DNA of 64,000 bases from Homarus americanus (GCF_018991925.1 NW_024748870.1:3879936-3943935); one strand, 5' to 3'; positions 45,791 through 56,539 are shown, counted from the first letter of the stretch. Notes: generated from the letters alone by a model not told the origin. Program-made: numbers and translations.

Positions 45791-46261
45791 AAACACCAAG
45801 AGTAACTAAACAGTCTTCGTTAATGAGTGACAATTAGGTAAACACCAGGCAATTAACTCCCCCCCCCTCCCAATCCCCCCCCCCACCCACCCAGTTCCTA
45901 CACGACGAACACAAGGAATAACAACTGGTTTTAATTTAGAGACAGAGAGGAAAAAAGGGGACGGAAAACTAAGCAAAAGAAACTGACTACAGCTCCCCCT
46001 ACCGGTAAACACAATAAATACACTGCCAATATTACCTCGGTGGGTGTTATGTGACTGTTCAAACACGGGTGTTGTAGTAACCTCTGAACCATCACTGATC
46101 CCTCTGTTTATCTTAACCCCAACACGTGTTCTGTGTCTAAATATGTATATCAACTTCCTTAATAACAGGTGGCAAATTAACCCCAATACATTGACACCTC
46201 TATTTAAAGTACAGCATAGAGAGGAGATTCCGTTATATCGAGGGTCTTATAAGATATGAAA
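45791..46261. other. Non-coding stretch, nothing recognised
   Basis: C-rich 45861-45892 (runs of seven to ten C). The right end of the possible pogo-like element is at the end of this stretch. Confidence 0.4.
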
Positions 46262-46515
46262 CCTACAACACACTCCTCTCCTACAACACACTCCTCTCCT
46301 GCAACACACTCCTCTCCTACAACACACTCCTCTACTACAACACACTCCTCTCCTACAACACACTCCTCTCCTACAACACACTCCTCTCCTACAACACACT
46401 CCTCTCCTACAACACACTCCTCTCCTGCAACACACTCCTCTACTACAACACACTCCTCTCCTGCAACACACTCCTCTCCTACATCACACTCCTCTCCTGC
46501 AACACACTCCTCTCT
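46262..46515. repeat. 18-bp minisatellite, about 14 copies
   Basis: Unit ACACTCCTCTCCTACAAC with T/C/A changes (CTGCAAC, CTACTACAAC). 18 is a multiple of three, so both strands are open (Ser/Pro/Thr/His or Cys/Arg repeats). Confidence 0.95.
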
Positions 46516-46698
46516 TGCTAATATGAAGACGAAGACAGTGAAGGTTAACGCTGTACAGTATATATCACAGGAATGTACTTATGCTTACCAAATAACACAC
46601 ACAGAGCTGCGATTTATTTACAGAGACATAAAATAATAAAGAGAGGGAGGGAGGTCTCTGATGGCCTCCCCACAATAAACATCTGCACAGCTGCCACG

Positions 46699-46770
46699 AC
46701 ACACACACACACACATACACTACACATACACTACACTACACACACATACACGACACTACACACACAAACA
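46699..46770. repeat. CA/TACA-rich tract
   Basis: CACACACACATACACTACACATACACTACA-like degenerate sequence, described here in short words only. Confidence 0.7.
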
Positions 46771-46794
46771 GAACCCATAAAACTGTAATCAGGA

Positions 46795-47412
46795 AAGAAC
46801 TTGTTGATGAATTTGACTCTAGTAAACAAGTATTGGTCGATCCATTGTTTACCATGATGAGATGTATCAGGTGAAACATGTATATGGAGCAAGTAACAAG
46901 ATCACTCGATTACAAGATGTTGTAACCGCTAGATTAAGGTTAGGATATAAGTACCTCTGGCAGTATGTTCCTCAAGCAGATGTGAACAAAACTAAATGGA
47001 AAGTGTGTGTCCAGACATTTGGCCACTCACTCGAACACTATGTCCTTGACTGTGTGAAGATAGAACCTTTTAGGCAAGATAGCTGAAATATTAATATTGT
47101 ATCCACTTTTATATACCCACTATCTAAATCATTTCCATGTATAGAACCAAACATACAATGTGCTTGAATACCTCTCACGCAAATATGAATAACAACGTGT
47201 GCGGCCAGACATAATGCCCCACACTCCTGTACTCACGCAGTTGCGAATAAGCCACCCTCTACGTATAGAACTAAAGAAACAATGTATTTAAAACACTCAT
47301 AATATCCTGACCAGTAGGATCTCTTATACGCAGCCTTTGTGACCTCTACTCTGTAATCCTTTTGCCCTACCGCTCACAGGACGAGTCTGGGGTACACAAT
47401 AAAATAGCTACT
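46795..47412 (+). mobile_element. 3' end of a non-LTR retrotransposon
   Basis: An ORF tail (46862-47086) is followed by about 320 bp of non-coding sequence ending in GGGGTACACAATAAAATAGC. The AATAAA word at the end and the 5' loss fit a truncated LINE copy. It is unrelated in sequence to the 22-25 kb element. Element edges are approximate; no target-site duplication was found by eye. Confidence 0.55.
46862..47086 (+). pseudogene. C-terminal zinc-finger-type tail of a LINE ORF2
   Basis: About 74 residues. It contains TARLRLGYKYLWQ and, further on, GHSLEHYVLDC...FR, a layout typical of the conserved Cys/His-containing tail after the reverse transcriptase in several arthropod LINE ORF2 proteins (CxxC...GHTxEHxxxxC). 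In this copy the first Cys pair is altered (KVCVQTF). The upstream RT is missing and the reading frame has no proper start. Family assignment is from memory of similar sequences and not tested. Confidence 0.55.
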
Positions 47413-47425
47413 GTACGTGGGAAAA

Positions 47426-47426
<1 letters not shown>

Positions 47427-47463
<37 letters not shown>
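47427..47463. repeat. (CA)n microsatellite
   Basis: About 18 CA units, directly after the LINE 3' end. Confidence 0.95.
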
Positions 47464-47465
<2 letters not shown>

Positions 47466-47964
47466 ACGTTTTTATATATCAACATCGCCGGTCATTTCCC
47501 CGTCTTATCAAGGTTAAAATTAGTTCGTGATGTTTGTGCCTCAGAACCTCAGTGATGAAGCGCTCGACTAGATTCCTGCAGATGACGTCACCACAGAGTA
47601 AACACCTTTCCCCCACGCCCGTTCTTGAAAACACACACACACACACAGAGATCGGGATTCAGTATTCATAAAGGTTGGGACGGTGAATAGCTTTTCGTAA
47701 CTGAAGATTATAAACTACATATAACTTTAACTGCCTTAAGACAAAACAAATCAAACAAACAAAAGACTTAAGTACACAGAAAAGTAATTGGCTTCACTTA
47801 ATTAACGCCGCCAGGTATGGGAAAGAAAATCAAAAGTTAAAATACAAAATTTCAACCCCAAATTGTCGACTTAATTTCATCACCTAACAGTAACTCAATG
47901 AACGGAAACAAATGAAATCCTCTCAGTCTAATTCCGTTTTCATTCATTCACGTTGTCACTGATT
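47464..47964. other. Non-coding stretch, nothing recognised
   Basis: Short CA run at 47632-47646; otherwise unique-looking. Confidence 0.4.
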
Positions 47965-48045
47965 TAACCTAACCAAAGCTAACCTAACCTAACCAAAGCT
48001 AACCTAACCAAACCAAACCTAACCTAACCGTAACGTAACGTAACC
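47965..48045 (-). repeat. Degenerate CCTAA block
   Basis: AACCTAACCAAAGCTAACCT repeated, ending in GTAACGTAACGTAACC. Confidence 0.6.
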
Positions 48046-48302
48046 CCCCCTCTCCAGGTTGCACCTCAGGGTTTAAACTTACAGGTGTAATAAGCTGGAG
48101 GAGCCTAATCTCCAGGTGATACAATTTCAGTTGACACCACAAGCCTCTCACATTCAACCATCGGTCAGGTATACAAACATGGCTCAACAGGTCGAGTCAC
48201 TTCCTAATGAACGACTGACAGGTTGTGTGTGTGTGAGAGAGAATGTTAAAGTGAATGCTTAGTTTGTGAATGAGGGAGAAATCACGTATCTGTCGAAGTT
48301 AT

Positions 48303-48329
48303 GGTGTGTGTGTGTGTGTGTGTGTGTGA
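48303..48329. repeat. (GT)n microsatellite
   Basis: About 13 GT units. Confidence 0.9.
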
Positions 48330-48610
48330 GTGAGGATGGACAGAAGTATGCCACAGTGGGTGCGGGAGATAAGGGGGTTAAGCTTCCAAGTATTGTAGAT
48401 CGATAATGTCCACACAAACCCCCCTCCCCCACAACGACCACCACTACCACCACCTCCACCACATTATCCCGCGCCTTCTGTTCTCCCACCCAGGGTTTTG
48501 TCAGATATTTTGCTTTCATTAACTCGTATCGTCCAGAGTTCTGTCTTACATGTTTAAACCAGAGGGTCATTTCAGTAGTTCAAATGAGGTAGTGTGTGTG
48601 TGTGTGTGTA

Positions 48611-48690
48611 TGATAATAAATATAATAATAATGAATAATTTATTGAAAGAGACATGATAACCAAAGGGGTGAAAATGTACAGTAGAGAGA
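48611..48690 (-). mobile_element. Dispersed repeat with (ATT)n tail, distant copy 4
   Basis: On the minus strand TTGGTTATCATGTCTCTTTC then AATAAATTATTCATTATTAT. It is closest to copy 1 (TTGGCTGTCATGCTCTTTCA) and suggests two subfamilies: 17.4/48.6 kb and 25.8/44.6 kb. Confidence 0.5.
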
Positions 48691-49123
48691 GATGATAAAA
48701 GTTACATAATTAAGGAGTAAATGAAATGGTTGACAAATAATATACCAGGGCCACGAGTCGTACAGTAGTGAACATTGACAACTTGGCAGGGAGGGAATGT
48801 AAGCTGCGCCTGATTCATAATTAAACTGGAAAAAAAAAAATAGAATTAATTTGTGTTGTGGAATGAAAATTAGACTTTAAATCGCCACTTATATACGACT
48901 CCCCCCCCCCCCCCCTATACATAGCCTCCCACCCTGCCTCCCGAATTTTTTTTGTTAACAAGTGTCATTTAACAAACAAACAAACAAACAAAATCAACAT
49001 AGTTACAGTACAAGAATTAGATTGACGAGATGTTGTTAATAATTTATACAATGGTTGTTATAGCGATCAGTGTGGGCTGGATGCAATTGTAGTATCGAAC
49101 AACAATTCACTGGCGTCTTATTT

Positions 49124-49160
<37 letters not shown>

Positions 49161-50344
49161 TATGGCACTACCTTTCAACCTCAACCTGATATGACCTCTG
49201 AAGTGAGCGGCGCCAGTTACAAGCGTTCTCACAGTTCCAGGAAGAAGGAATCTTTTTATAACCGACGACACTGGTCAGCACTCGAGGTTGAGAAGGTCCT
49301 CCATCTTCCTCACCGCCACACGTCTTAATTTTTATAATGGGAAATTTGTGCCTGGCGTCTAGAGAACCTAAAACCGCGTCCGGGTCAACCTGTTTTATAT
49401 GCATCCGTTTATGCACTAGTTGGCCTTGTGCTGGGTGGGTGGGTGGGTGGGTGGGGGAGGCGAGGGGAGGGTGATCTGGAGGAGAATGAGGAGCACGTAT
49501 TCAGGAGGAGGAGGAGGAGGGGGGGTATGTGTTTGTTGGGGGTGATAATGGGGGCTGTGGTGGTAGGTGTGGTGAGTATTGGTGGATGGGATGGTGACCG
49601 GTGTAGCACAAGTCCGCCTTTCGCAGGTTATGGTGTGTGTGTGTGTGTGGGCAACGCTACTGATGTCGGGAAGGTAAAAAAATATAAAAATATTTTCATT
49701 TCGCAACTAAACCATTACGTCTCCCTGGTAGTAGCAACACCACCTCGTTAAAAACACAATTTACGACAAATAATTTTAAATTTGATTTTTATCAACTTAA
49801 TGCTTTCATATTTCGCCACCAGGAGGAATATATCACGGGCCATCCACATCAGGTTTATAAAGAGTGTAACATAGCCGCCGGGAACACCAATACAACAAGA
49901 CTCACTCCAGTACATCGCCACAGCTGGGGTGAGGGAACGATAATGGAGGTCCTCACGTTACACTCCCAGGCTTTTTAGTCAGGCTGTGATATACTGTATG
50001 TACACAAACAGTCACTGTGTGGCTGATATAAGAACACCACTCTACAGTACAGTTCATGGCAAATAAGGCTCCCATGAACATAACCAAGGACTGAGGGATT
50101 GATGATTGGCTGAACTTGGGGAAAAAGAAACTCCCTTACTTGCAAGACAATGATTCAGTGATGTCAAGAAAGGCGGCAACTGGGATACCGCACACAAAAA
50201 CATAATAAAAGTTCCTTCCAAGATTAATCCACGTTAAGTTCGAAATGGATGATGATGTTTATGACCTCAAATAGAAATCTGGTATTACAGGGCATTAAAT
50301 AACTGGAGGAAGTAAGATTGACATGGACACACTTTATTGAAGAA
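48691..50344. other. Non-coding, with homopolymers and short microsatellites
   Basis: C15 at 48901-48915; (AAAC)n near 48972-48991; (CA)n 49128-49158; (GGGT)n 49434-49455; GGA-rich 49500-49525; (GT)n 49631-49648. The 82-codon minus-strand frame at 49168-49416 is not recognisable as an exon. Confidence 0.4.
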
Positions 50345-50731
50345 TCCTGAATGTACAGTTCCGCTCAGACGTTCGTGGTATACTGGAGGTGAAGGGTGCA
50401 TAGTCTTTTGTACCCTTCCTGGACGACAGGTCACTACGCCGACCCTCCTACCACCACACACAGTGGAACTGACAACGGAGCAATGTGAGTCGAACGAATA
50501 CTCATCAAAAAAGAGATATTAATGTGAATATCGGCCAACGTTACTGCTGATGGGTGATGAAGATGTGTTAATATCTTGTTGACGAGAGCAGAGACCTATA
50601 GTGATAGGAGTATACATTAGAATATCAGAATACAATAGGGAAATTAGTTTCGAATGAACACTATAAGAAATAGTTGATCAGAGCTCATATATCAAGAGTC
50701 TTCAATGTTTTCATTACTTGAAGTTTTCCGT

Positions 50732-50737
<6 letters not shown>
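50345..50737 (+). mobile_element. Inverted repeat arm A
   Basis: It matches 53905-54262 in reverse complement over about 350 bp, roughly 85-90% by eye. Shared anchors: ATGTACAGTTCCG, GGTGAAGGGTGC, TGTACCCTTCCTGGACGACA, GAGTCGAACGA, TTAGAATATCAGAATACAAT and TTCATTACTTGAAGTTT. Arm A holds about 35-40 extra bases between two AATATC words that are joined in arm B. A short frame through it (50337-50522) shares the TLPGRQVT...TVEL...EQCESNEYSSK stretch with arm B. Confidence 0.8.

Positions 50738-50771
<34 letters not shown>
50738..50771. repeat. (CT)n microsatellite at inner edge of arm A
   Basis: About 17 CT units beginning directly after the shared TATAATACTCT. Confidence 0.93.
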
Positions 50772-50772
<1 letters not shown>

Positions 50773-51510
50773 GGTGTGAGGAGAGCGACACTGAGTCAGG
50801 TTGCCCTCAACATAAATTTTTCTGTCACATGTGGTGCGAAATAGCGGTCCTCACTTACGACCCATTATGATCACTGTTATAACCAACACTAATACACCAA
50901 ACAGATAACACAAGAGACTTGATATGAAATGGAAACATGATGCGATTAGTGGTGGCATAACAGTTTCTCAGGCAAAATATGTAAGATGTATAATAGGGTT
51001 GCTCATTTTTCCCAATTTTAGAAAATTGTGGGTGGGGGTGTTTTTTCCCATTATTTCGTTACTCCTAAATTCATTGGTGCCAGAATTAATGAAATTCAAC
51101 ATGTTCTAGGGGTCGCGAATCCAAATATAAAAAATGAATTTTTGCGAAAAAACGTCAAAACTCAAGCTTTTTCTCTTATAGATCAGCAATCGCGCTGCTT
51201 TTCACTACTTAACCCTAATGGCTGGCTAGAGCAGCTATTCAGCTTTCCATTGACACATAATTCGATTGCATGCACCTCTTAGTTGACCTTCTAGTTCAGG
51301 TCAAAGGCTTTACCTGCGTTAAGGGAACCAGATTCCAAAATATTCATAGTTTTGACTTTTCCATTTATTCGAAAACACATATCAATATTTTGCCGTCACA
51401 GTCTTTTCCATGATATATTTCCCTCTTAAAAAAACAAACATCATTGAAATAGGTCAATAACTCTAGGAGGAGATGCAATTTGAAAGTTCAATCCCCCCTC
51501 TATTCAACTC
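50772..51510. other. Inner spacer of the inverted-repeat block
   Basis: No gene recognised. 51030-51290 has the low-GC, homopolymer-rich look of transposon non-coding sequence, but I have no second copy to compare. Confidence 0.35.
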
Positions 51511-52059
51511 TCACAGTTGCATCAGAGCAGACTTGCTGAAGCCACTCATCTGCTTCCTGTGCTTTTCCACAAGTTGCATGACATCCTGCAGCTGCTGCTC
51601 ATCCTTCGTGACTGAACCAATGAAGTCCTGCATAAGCTTTATTCCCCTTTCGGCCACGTCATTGGTTACCTTCAGGCTTCTGGAGAAATCTTTCAGCTTC
51701 ATGAACTCTTCGTTTTTCTCCCAGTCTTCCACCGGTGACATCAGCCATGCTGTGCCGCACACATGATGCTCCTTGAAGATCATCCATGAACGTTCATCTA
51801 TCAGGTCGGAAAGCCGTGTAGTCTGTTGGATGACCAAGTTGTCGTTGGCGTAGTCGTTCGTTTCTTCTAGGCAGCTCAATTTGGTCGCCATCTCCTTTTT
51901 CTCTGCCGCACTCAACTTCTCGCTGCACAGCGACAGAACGACGGTCTGTGGCCTTAGATACCACAGGTGGCGGCTCGCGACCGCCAGCGCCGCATCAGCC
52001 ACCTCACAGTCCACGGCCCTGTAGCGGAGGAGTTCGTGATGCAGTTGCAGGTCATTCAC
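51511..52059 (-). CDS. 183-codon ORF, probable mobile-element protein of unknown function
   Basis: An uninterrupted minus-strand frame of 182 residues ending in a normal stop. It is the longest non-repetitive open frame in the window apart from the RT. Composition is ordinary: Glu/Lys/Leu-rich and soluble, with no signal peptide or membrane segment. The C-terminal third has SLKVTNDVAERGIKLMQDF then a charged segment EQQLQDVMQLVEKHRKQ that should be helical. I associate NDxAERGxKLxxxF with multicopy arthropod proteins that appear transposon-linked, but cannot name a domain. The first codon used (GTG at 52059) is only the edge of the open frame; no ATG or splice acceptor is clear, so the true protein may extend further through an upstream exon or be truncated. 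It sits inside the inverted-repeat block, on the same strand as the broken transposase. Confidence 0.5.
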   Translation of the reverse strand: MNDLQLHHELLRYRAVDCEVADAALAVASRHLWYLRPQTVVLSLCSEKLSAAEKKEMATKLSCLEETNDYANDNLVIQQTTRLSDLIDERSWMIFKEHHVCGTAWLMSPVEDWEKNEEFMKLKDFSRSLKVTNDVAERGIKLMQDFIGSVTKDEQQLQDVMQLVEKHRKQMSGFSKSALMQL

Positions 52060-52541
52060 AGGCGCATGATGAAGTTAATCCTTAAATGGTGGCGCACTGT
52101 CTCTATAAGACGAACACTTTATAAACAAAGTTTCAGAAAAAATCGTTCACTAGTTTCAGTGTCTGGAAAGTGCTATTAGGAATTTATTGCTATTATAAAT
52201 ACTGAATATAAATAATGGGATATAGTTTAATATAATAAACCTTTTTAATATATTATATTATAATCATCATCATCCGTTAATTATTTCTTATAGTGGGAAA
52301 GACAAAACAAGAAGGACAGTATGGGTTGGTGTCCGCCAGGCAACTCACAATAAGCCTTGAACGATGTTACCCCCAACGACCACCCACAATAGTGTAATGA
52401 ATTATTAACATGTATTTTATTCTTCTTCATAAATGTGTTTATATAAATTGTAGTCTCTCTATTATTAGTTACTAGTGTTTATTTAACAATAATAAAACAC
52501 ATTTTAGAAGGTCAAATGAAATCCATTTTTTACATTATCAT
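52060..52541. other. Spacer between unknown ORF and transposase relic
   Basis: AT-rich; nothing recognised. Confidence 0.4.
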
Positions 52542-53790
52542 TTAATACAGCCGTCCAGCCCCCCCTTTCTCAATAACTGTATGCAATCTATCTGACACAG
52601 AAGACACAAGGTCATGAATAAACTCCGGCTTACGCCTGCAAATTTCCCACTGGCCGTGAACATGGTCCAGGAGTTGATGGCTGGTCCTCTCGTTTGCTGG
52701 TTCCCATGTGTTCACCATTTGTGCCCAAACCTGTTCAATGACATTCATGTCCGCTCCTTTGCTGGGTCATCGCAAGAGCTGAAGGGCGTCTTGTTCTTGA
52801 ATTCAGTGACGAACGACACGGGCAGTGTGGATCGGACACCAGTCGTGAATAAATAGGACAGGCCCAGCTGGGAAAGGAAAATTCCTTGGCCGTAGAGATG
52901 GCAAAAAGTGTTCCTCCAGCAGAGTTGGATGTATTTAGCCGCAGTAAAGCGACCCTCAATGCTGAACATGTCACCCAGGTAACATGACCTGAACGGCACT
53001 CCTAAATGATGTTGGCAGCAGCGGGGCGAAAACAAAAAATGTCAGCAATCGCCTTATGTATGCAGGCTGTGTCGTATGGCCACCGCGTTGGTTTGGGGGG
53101 TTGACTCGGCCGCCGCGGTAATTGCAGCGCTAACTGCCGGGGTGATCCTCCGAGGGGCTCCTGCTCTACCTTCTAACACAATACAACACAACCATATTCA
53201 GAATGATTTTGACACTCTACAGTCGGTTACTTAAACTGTAACTTTACATTTCAAATATAAACATGGTTAGAAATTATATGCCAGCCTCCACAACTCTATT
53301 ACATAACACACAATAGATTCAAAAGAAGGCTGCAGCAGTGGTTATTATTCCCAGATAGATCACCAATTTCAATAATATCCAAATTAAGCCTTACCCATAC
53401 ATAACTACCCACAAATAGTGATGCTGAATTTGGCTGTTAATAAACTTGGGTTAGGATTCCTCTATCAACCTATATAAATATTAATATGAAGTTCCGTGGT
53501 CGAGCTTTTCCGAATCTTTACCAAAACTTTGAATATGATGCAGGTCTCTCATTCTCTATACTTCAGTCATCAATGCTGCTATGGTCCGCTCCTTTGCTGA
53601 GACACTTTTAACTTACCTATGTCGTTAAGGTTACCGCTCTCCTCCCATCTTCTTATCCACTTCATCACAGTTGTGGGGGACAGGCCAACTCCATGTGCCA
53701 CACCCCGTATGGAGAGACCATTATCACGGGGAGTGATGTGACCTATCAGCACCAACTTCTCGTCTCTCTGATTCACGTTAGCTTGGTGGA
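52542..53790 (-). pseudogene. Tc1/mariner-superfamily transposase, broken
   Basis: Three colinear minus-strand pieces. (1) 53590-53790: an N-terminal helix-turn-helix, GLSIRGVAHGVGLSPTTVMK then WIRRWEESGNLND. (2) 53050-53175: the linker and second DNA-binding region, GAPRRITPAVSAAITAAAE. (3) 52542-52960: the catalytic end, with GRFTAAKYIQL, an IHD motif (Asp at 52842-52844, followed by CPIHTARVV) and NVIEQVWAQM (Glu at 52734-52736); the Asp-Glu gap is 35 codons including two TGA stops that sit where Trp is expected. Breaks: frameshifts near 52870-52960, those stops, and about 400 bp of unrelated sequence (53180-53585) between pieces 1 and 2. A 16-base word GTCCGCTCCTTTGCTG is present at both 52749 and 53584, i.e. 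part of the catalytic end reappears at the edge of the insertion. Inactive. Confidence 0.8.
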
Positions 53791-53834
53791 GCTTCTGATC
53801 ACTCACATCAGCGGCAAATAACAACACCTCGGTG

Positions 53835-53835
<1 letters not shown>

Positions 53836-53878
<43 letters not shown>
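53836..53878. repeat. (CA)n microsatellite
   Basis: About 21 CA units, just inside arm B. Confidence 0.95.
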
Positions 53879-53880
<2 letters not shown>

Positions 53881-53904
53881 ATATACCATATATATAGCTA
53901 GAGT

Positions 53905-54262
53905 ACTATACGACAAACTTCAAGTAATGAATACATTGAAAACTCTTGATTATGAGCTCTGTTCACCTACTTCTTATGGTGTTCATTCGGAACCAATTTC
54001 TCTATTGTATTCTGATATTCTAATGGATACTCCTGTCACTACAGTTTTCTTCTCTCGTCATCAGGATATTCATATAAATATCCTTCCCATCTCCTTTTGA
54101 TGAGTACTCGTTCGACTCACACTGCTCCGCTGCCAGTTCCACTGTGTGTGTTGGTAGGAGGTTCGGCGCAGTAACCTGTCGTCCAGGAAGGGTACAACAG
54201 GCTAGGCACCCTTCACCGCCTGTGCACGCGAACTTCTGAACGGAACTGTACATCTGCTCAAG
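53905..54262 (-). mobile_element. Inverted repeat arm B
   Basis: Reverse complement of arm A. The 82-codon minus-strand frame (54020-54268) runs through most of it, with CTGGEGCLACCTLPGRQVT and HTVELAAEQCESNEYSSKG. The same stretch is readable in arm A although the frames before it differ by one base. Whether this was ever a peptide is unknown. The outer edges of both arms read ATGTACAGTTCCG; no target-site duplication is evident. Confidence 0.8.
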
Positions 54263-54276
54263 ACTCATACTTGTAG

Positions 54277-54283
<7 letters not shown>

Positions 54284-54334
<51 letters not shown>
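54284..54334. repeat. (GT)n microsatellite
   Basis: About 25 GT units just outside arm B. Confidence 0.96.
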
Positions 54335-54335
<1 letters not shown>

Positions 54336-54587
54336 AGTATATGGCATCAGGGTAGTATGTGTTACCTTGGTATTTTAGTAGCACGCACACACACACTGTA
54401 TCGTCCTTAACACCTACTCACAGATGATCAATGGTGAACGTGGTGAAGGTATAATTTAACAACATAATACTATGGCTGGTTTAGAGTCCAGGACCACCGA
54501 AGGCAAGGCCACTTTTTTTTTTTACAGGGATTAGTCCACCAGGGCTCAGGTCACTGACCCACATCGGGGCTTGGGGACGAAAATGTA

Positions 54588-54660
<73 letters not shown>

Positions 54661-54667
54661 AAAAATA

Positions 54668-54757
<90 letters not shown>

Positions 54758-54807
54758 TAATAATAATAATAATACAAAAATAAATAATAATAATAATAAT
54801 AATAATA

Positions 54808-54866
<59 letters not shown>
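54588..54866. repeat. (AAT)n microsatellite, about 280 bp
   Basis: AAT units interrupted twice by ACAAAAATAAATAATAAT (about 54659 and 54773) and by single-base phase slips. The interruption spacing of about 114 bp suggests segmental duplication within the tract. Confidence 0.96.
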
Positions 54867-55889
54867 TGTATGTTGTGTTGTCACAGTAAGAGAAACAATT
54901 GAGACCCTGCAATTGTGTGTAAATGAGGCAGAAAGTCAGATCAGCAACCTGGGACTTGGTCACATATGGCAGCAGGGTCTACCATTAGACAACACATTAT
55001 GCTTCCAATATCTTCCCAGGCAGTAGTACCTCCCTTTTTGGTAGCTGCCTACTACCTACTACCTCAAAGTGCCTCCAGTTTTTCCCTTGCAAGGAACAGT
55101 AAAACATAAGTATCTTAGAAGTTATGTTTTAAAATTACTTCAAGGTTGTCTACGAGAGATTCATTGAGACTCTTTACTCCTTATTACTGAACAGAGCCAC
55201 AGTATGAGTGTCAACAGGAGAGGAAGGGAGGGACGGGCGAGATGAAGATAGATTAATTTCCCAAGACCAGTTTATGTGACAGACCGTAGCTGACCCCACC
55301 ACATTATCTTATATGTCCACTATCTGGGCTCTGACAGGTTCCAGATATATATTGATATGGCTGGTAAATAAGTACCATATATACCACCTAAATACATCTA
55401 CTGTATGTATCCTTCCATTACCTGAAGAGTCACTCCTTGCACCCTATCTCACCCCAAGATTCACCTGCAATGCTAACCTAACCTAACGTAACCTAACCCC
55501 CCTCCCCCAGTTCACGTTGAGGTGGTAGTGAGGTAACGTAATGGGAAGTGGTAATCTTTAGGTGTTCCCAATACTTTTTCTTTTATGAATGAGAATGTGT
55601 CATTTCCTTATTACTGTTATCGTTATTATCAAGATCAACATATAGGTGAGTCATCCTTGCGACATCAACTCGAAGCGGAAGTAGTCAACAGTTCAGGTGT
55701 TACTCAACCAATATATTTGGGTTCGTTATGTACCAGATCTTTATCAGCTCTTAACTGATACACAGCCAGCCAGTCAGTCAGTCACCTGGGGGGGGGGGGG
55801 TCCTGACTTCCCTTCCTTCCTTCCCTCCCCCTCCTCCCCACAGTGCAACTAGTGCCTTCAACACACCTCCAAACTTACGCGCTTCAAAA

Positions 55890-55892
<3 letters not shown>
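54867..55892. other. Non-coding stretch
   Basis: Short CCTAACCTAACG words at 55476-55497 and a G12 run at about 55789-55800. Nothing else recognised. Confidence 0.4.

Positions 55893-55957
<65 letters not shown>
55893..55957. repeat. (CT)n microsatellite
   Basis: About 32 CT units. Shorter CT and GT runs follow at 56079-56098 and 56133-56159. Confidence 0.96.
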
Positions 55958-55960
<3 letters not shown>

Positions 55961-56124
55961 ATTCCCAGTACTACTCCTCTTTCTTTTCCTTCCAATTATT
56001 CTCTTTTCGTCCTCTCCCTTCCCACCCATAATCCCTAGGGTGTGCCAGGGTGATGTTTAGTGTGCCAGGGTGCAGCAGTGTGTGTGTGTGTGTGTGTTGA
56101 AGTCTAACTCCCTCCCTCACTAGT

Positions 56125-56159
<35 letters not shown>

Positions 56160-56284
56160 CTGCCTCCAGCCACCTCCTCCTCAGCCAGAAATAATAAGTC
56201 AAGAAGTCACAACACCTTACTGATATAGTGTCACACTATCTTTTATATATATATAGATCCTGATAATACTTGTTTTTAGTGTAT

Positions 56285-56432
56285 TTAACTTAATCCATTT
56301 ATGACGATGACTTAATTCCTTGAGTACGATGTCTTAACACCCTGATGACTTAAACGCCCCCAAGTACGATGACTAATTTCCTTAAGCATGATAACATTGT
56401 ACTCAAGGGGTTATATGTCATTGTACTCAAGG
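56285..56432. repeat. Dispersed TTAA...GAGTACGATG units, locus 3
   Basis: CTTGAGTACGATGTCTTAAC-type units face right in the first half and GTACTCAAGGGGTTA-type units face left in the second half, so this locus is an imperfect inverted repeat of the same unit. Confidence 0.65.
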
Positions 56433-56478
56433 AGTTAAACAAATACCCACATTCTAATACACCCTACACATCCCACAC

Positions 56479-56539
56479 ACTCTCTCTCTCTCTCTCTCTA
56501 CCTCTCTCTCTCTCTCTCTCTCTCTCCCTCTACGCGTAT

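Larger units (their letters stand above)
45183..46254. mobile_element. Possible pogo/Tigger-like element, deleted
   Basis: The left edge TACAGTGAAGACTCCATATA then ACGCACTTCTCC resembles pogo/Tigger termini (CAGTG...TATAACG after TA). On the minus strand from 46250, TAAGACCCTCGATATAACGG then AATCTCC matches it at about 20 of 26 bases. The left subterminal region (45208-45330) contains two ~60-bp direct repeats with CATATAATCCG and TACGTAACGGAT. No transposase ORF lies between. The CAGTG end is absent on the right, so this could be coincidence plus drift. Confidence 0.35.

Noticed and set aside
49168..49416. 82-codon minus-strand frame with ordinary composition.
   Set aside because: No family recognised and no supported exon boundaries; it could be an exon but the sequence alone does not show that.
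54481..54963. 160-codon minus-strand frame rich in Leu and Tyr that mimics a membrane protein.
   Set aside because: It is the (AAT)n microsatellite read as Leu, Tyr or Ile codons.
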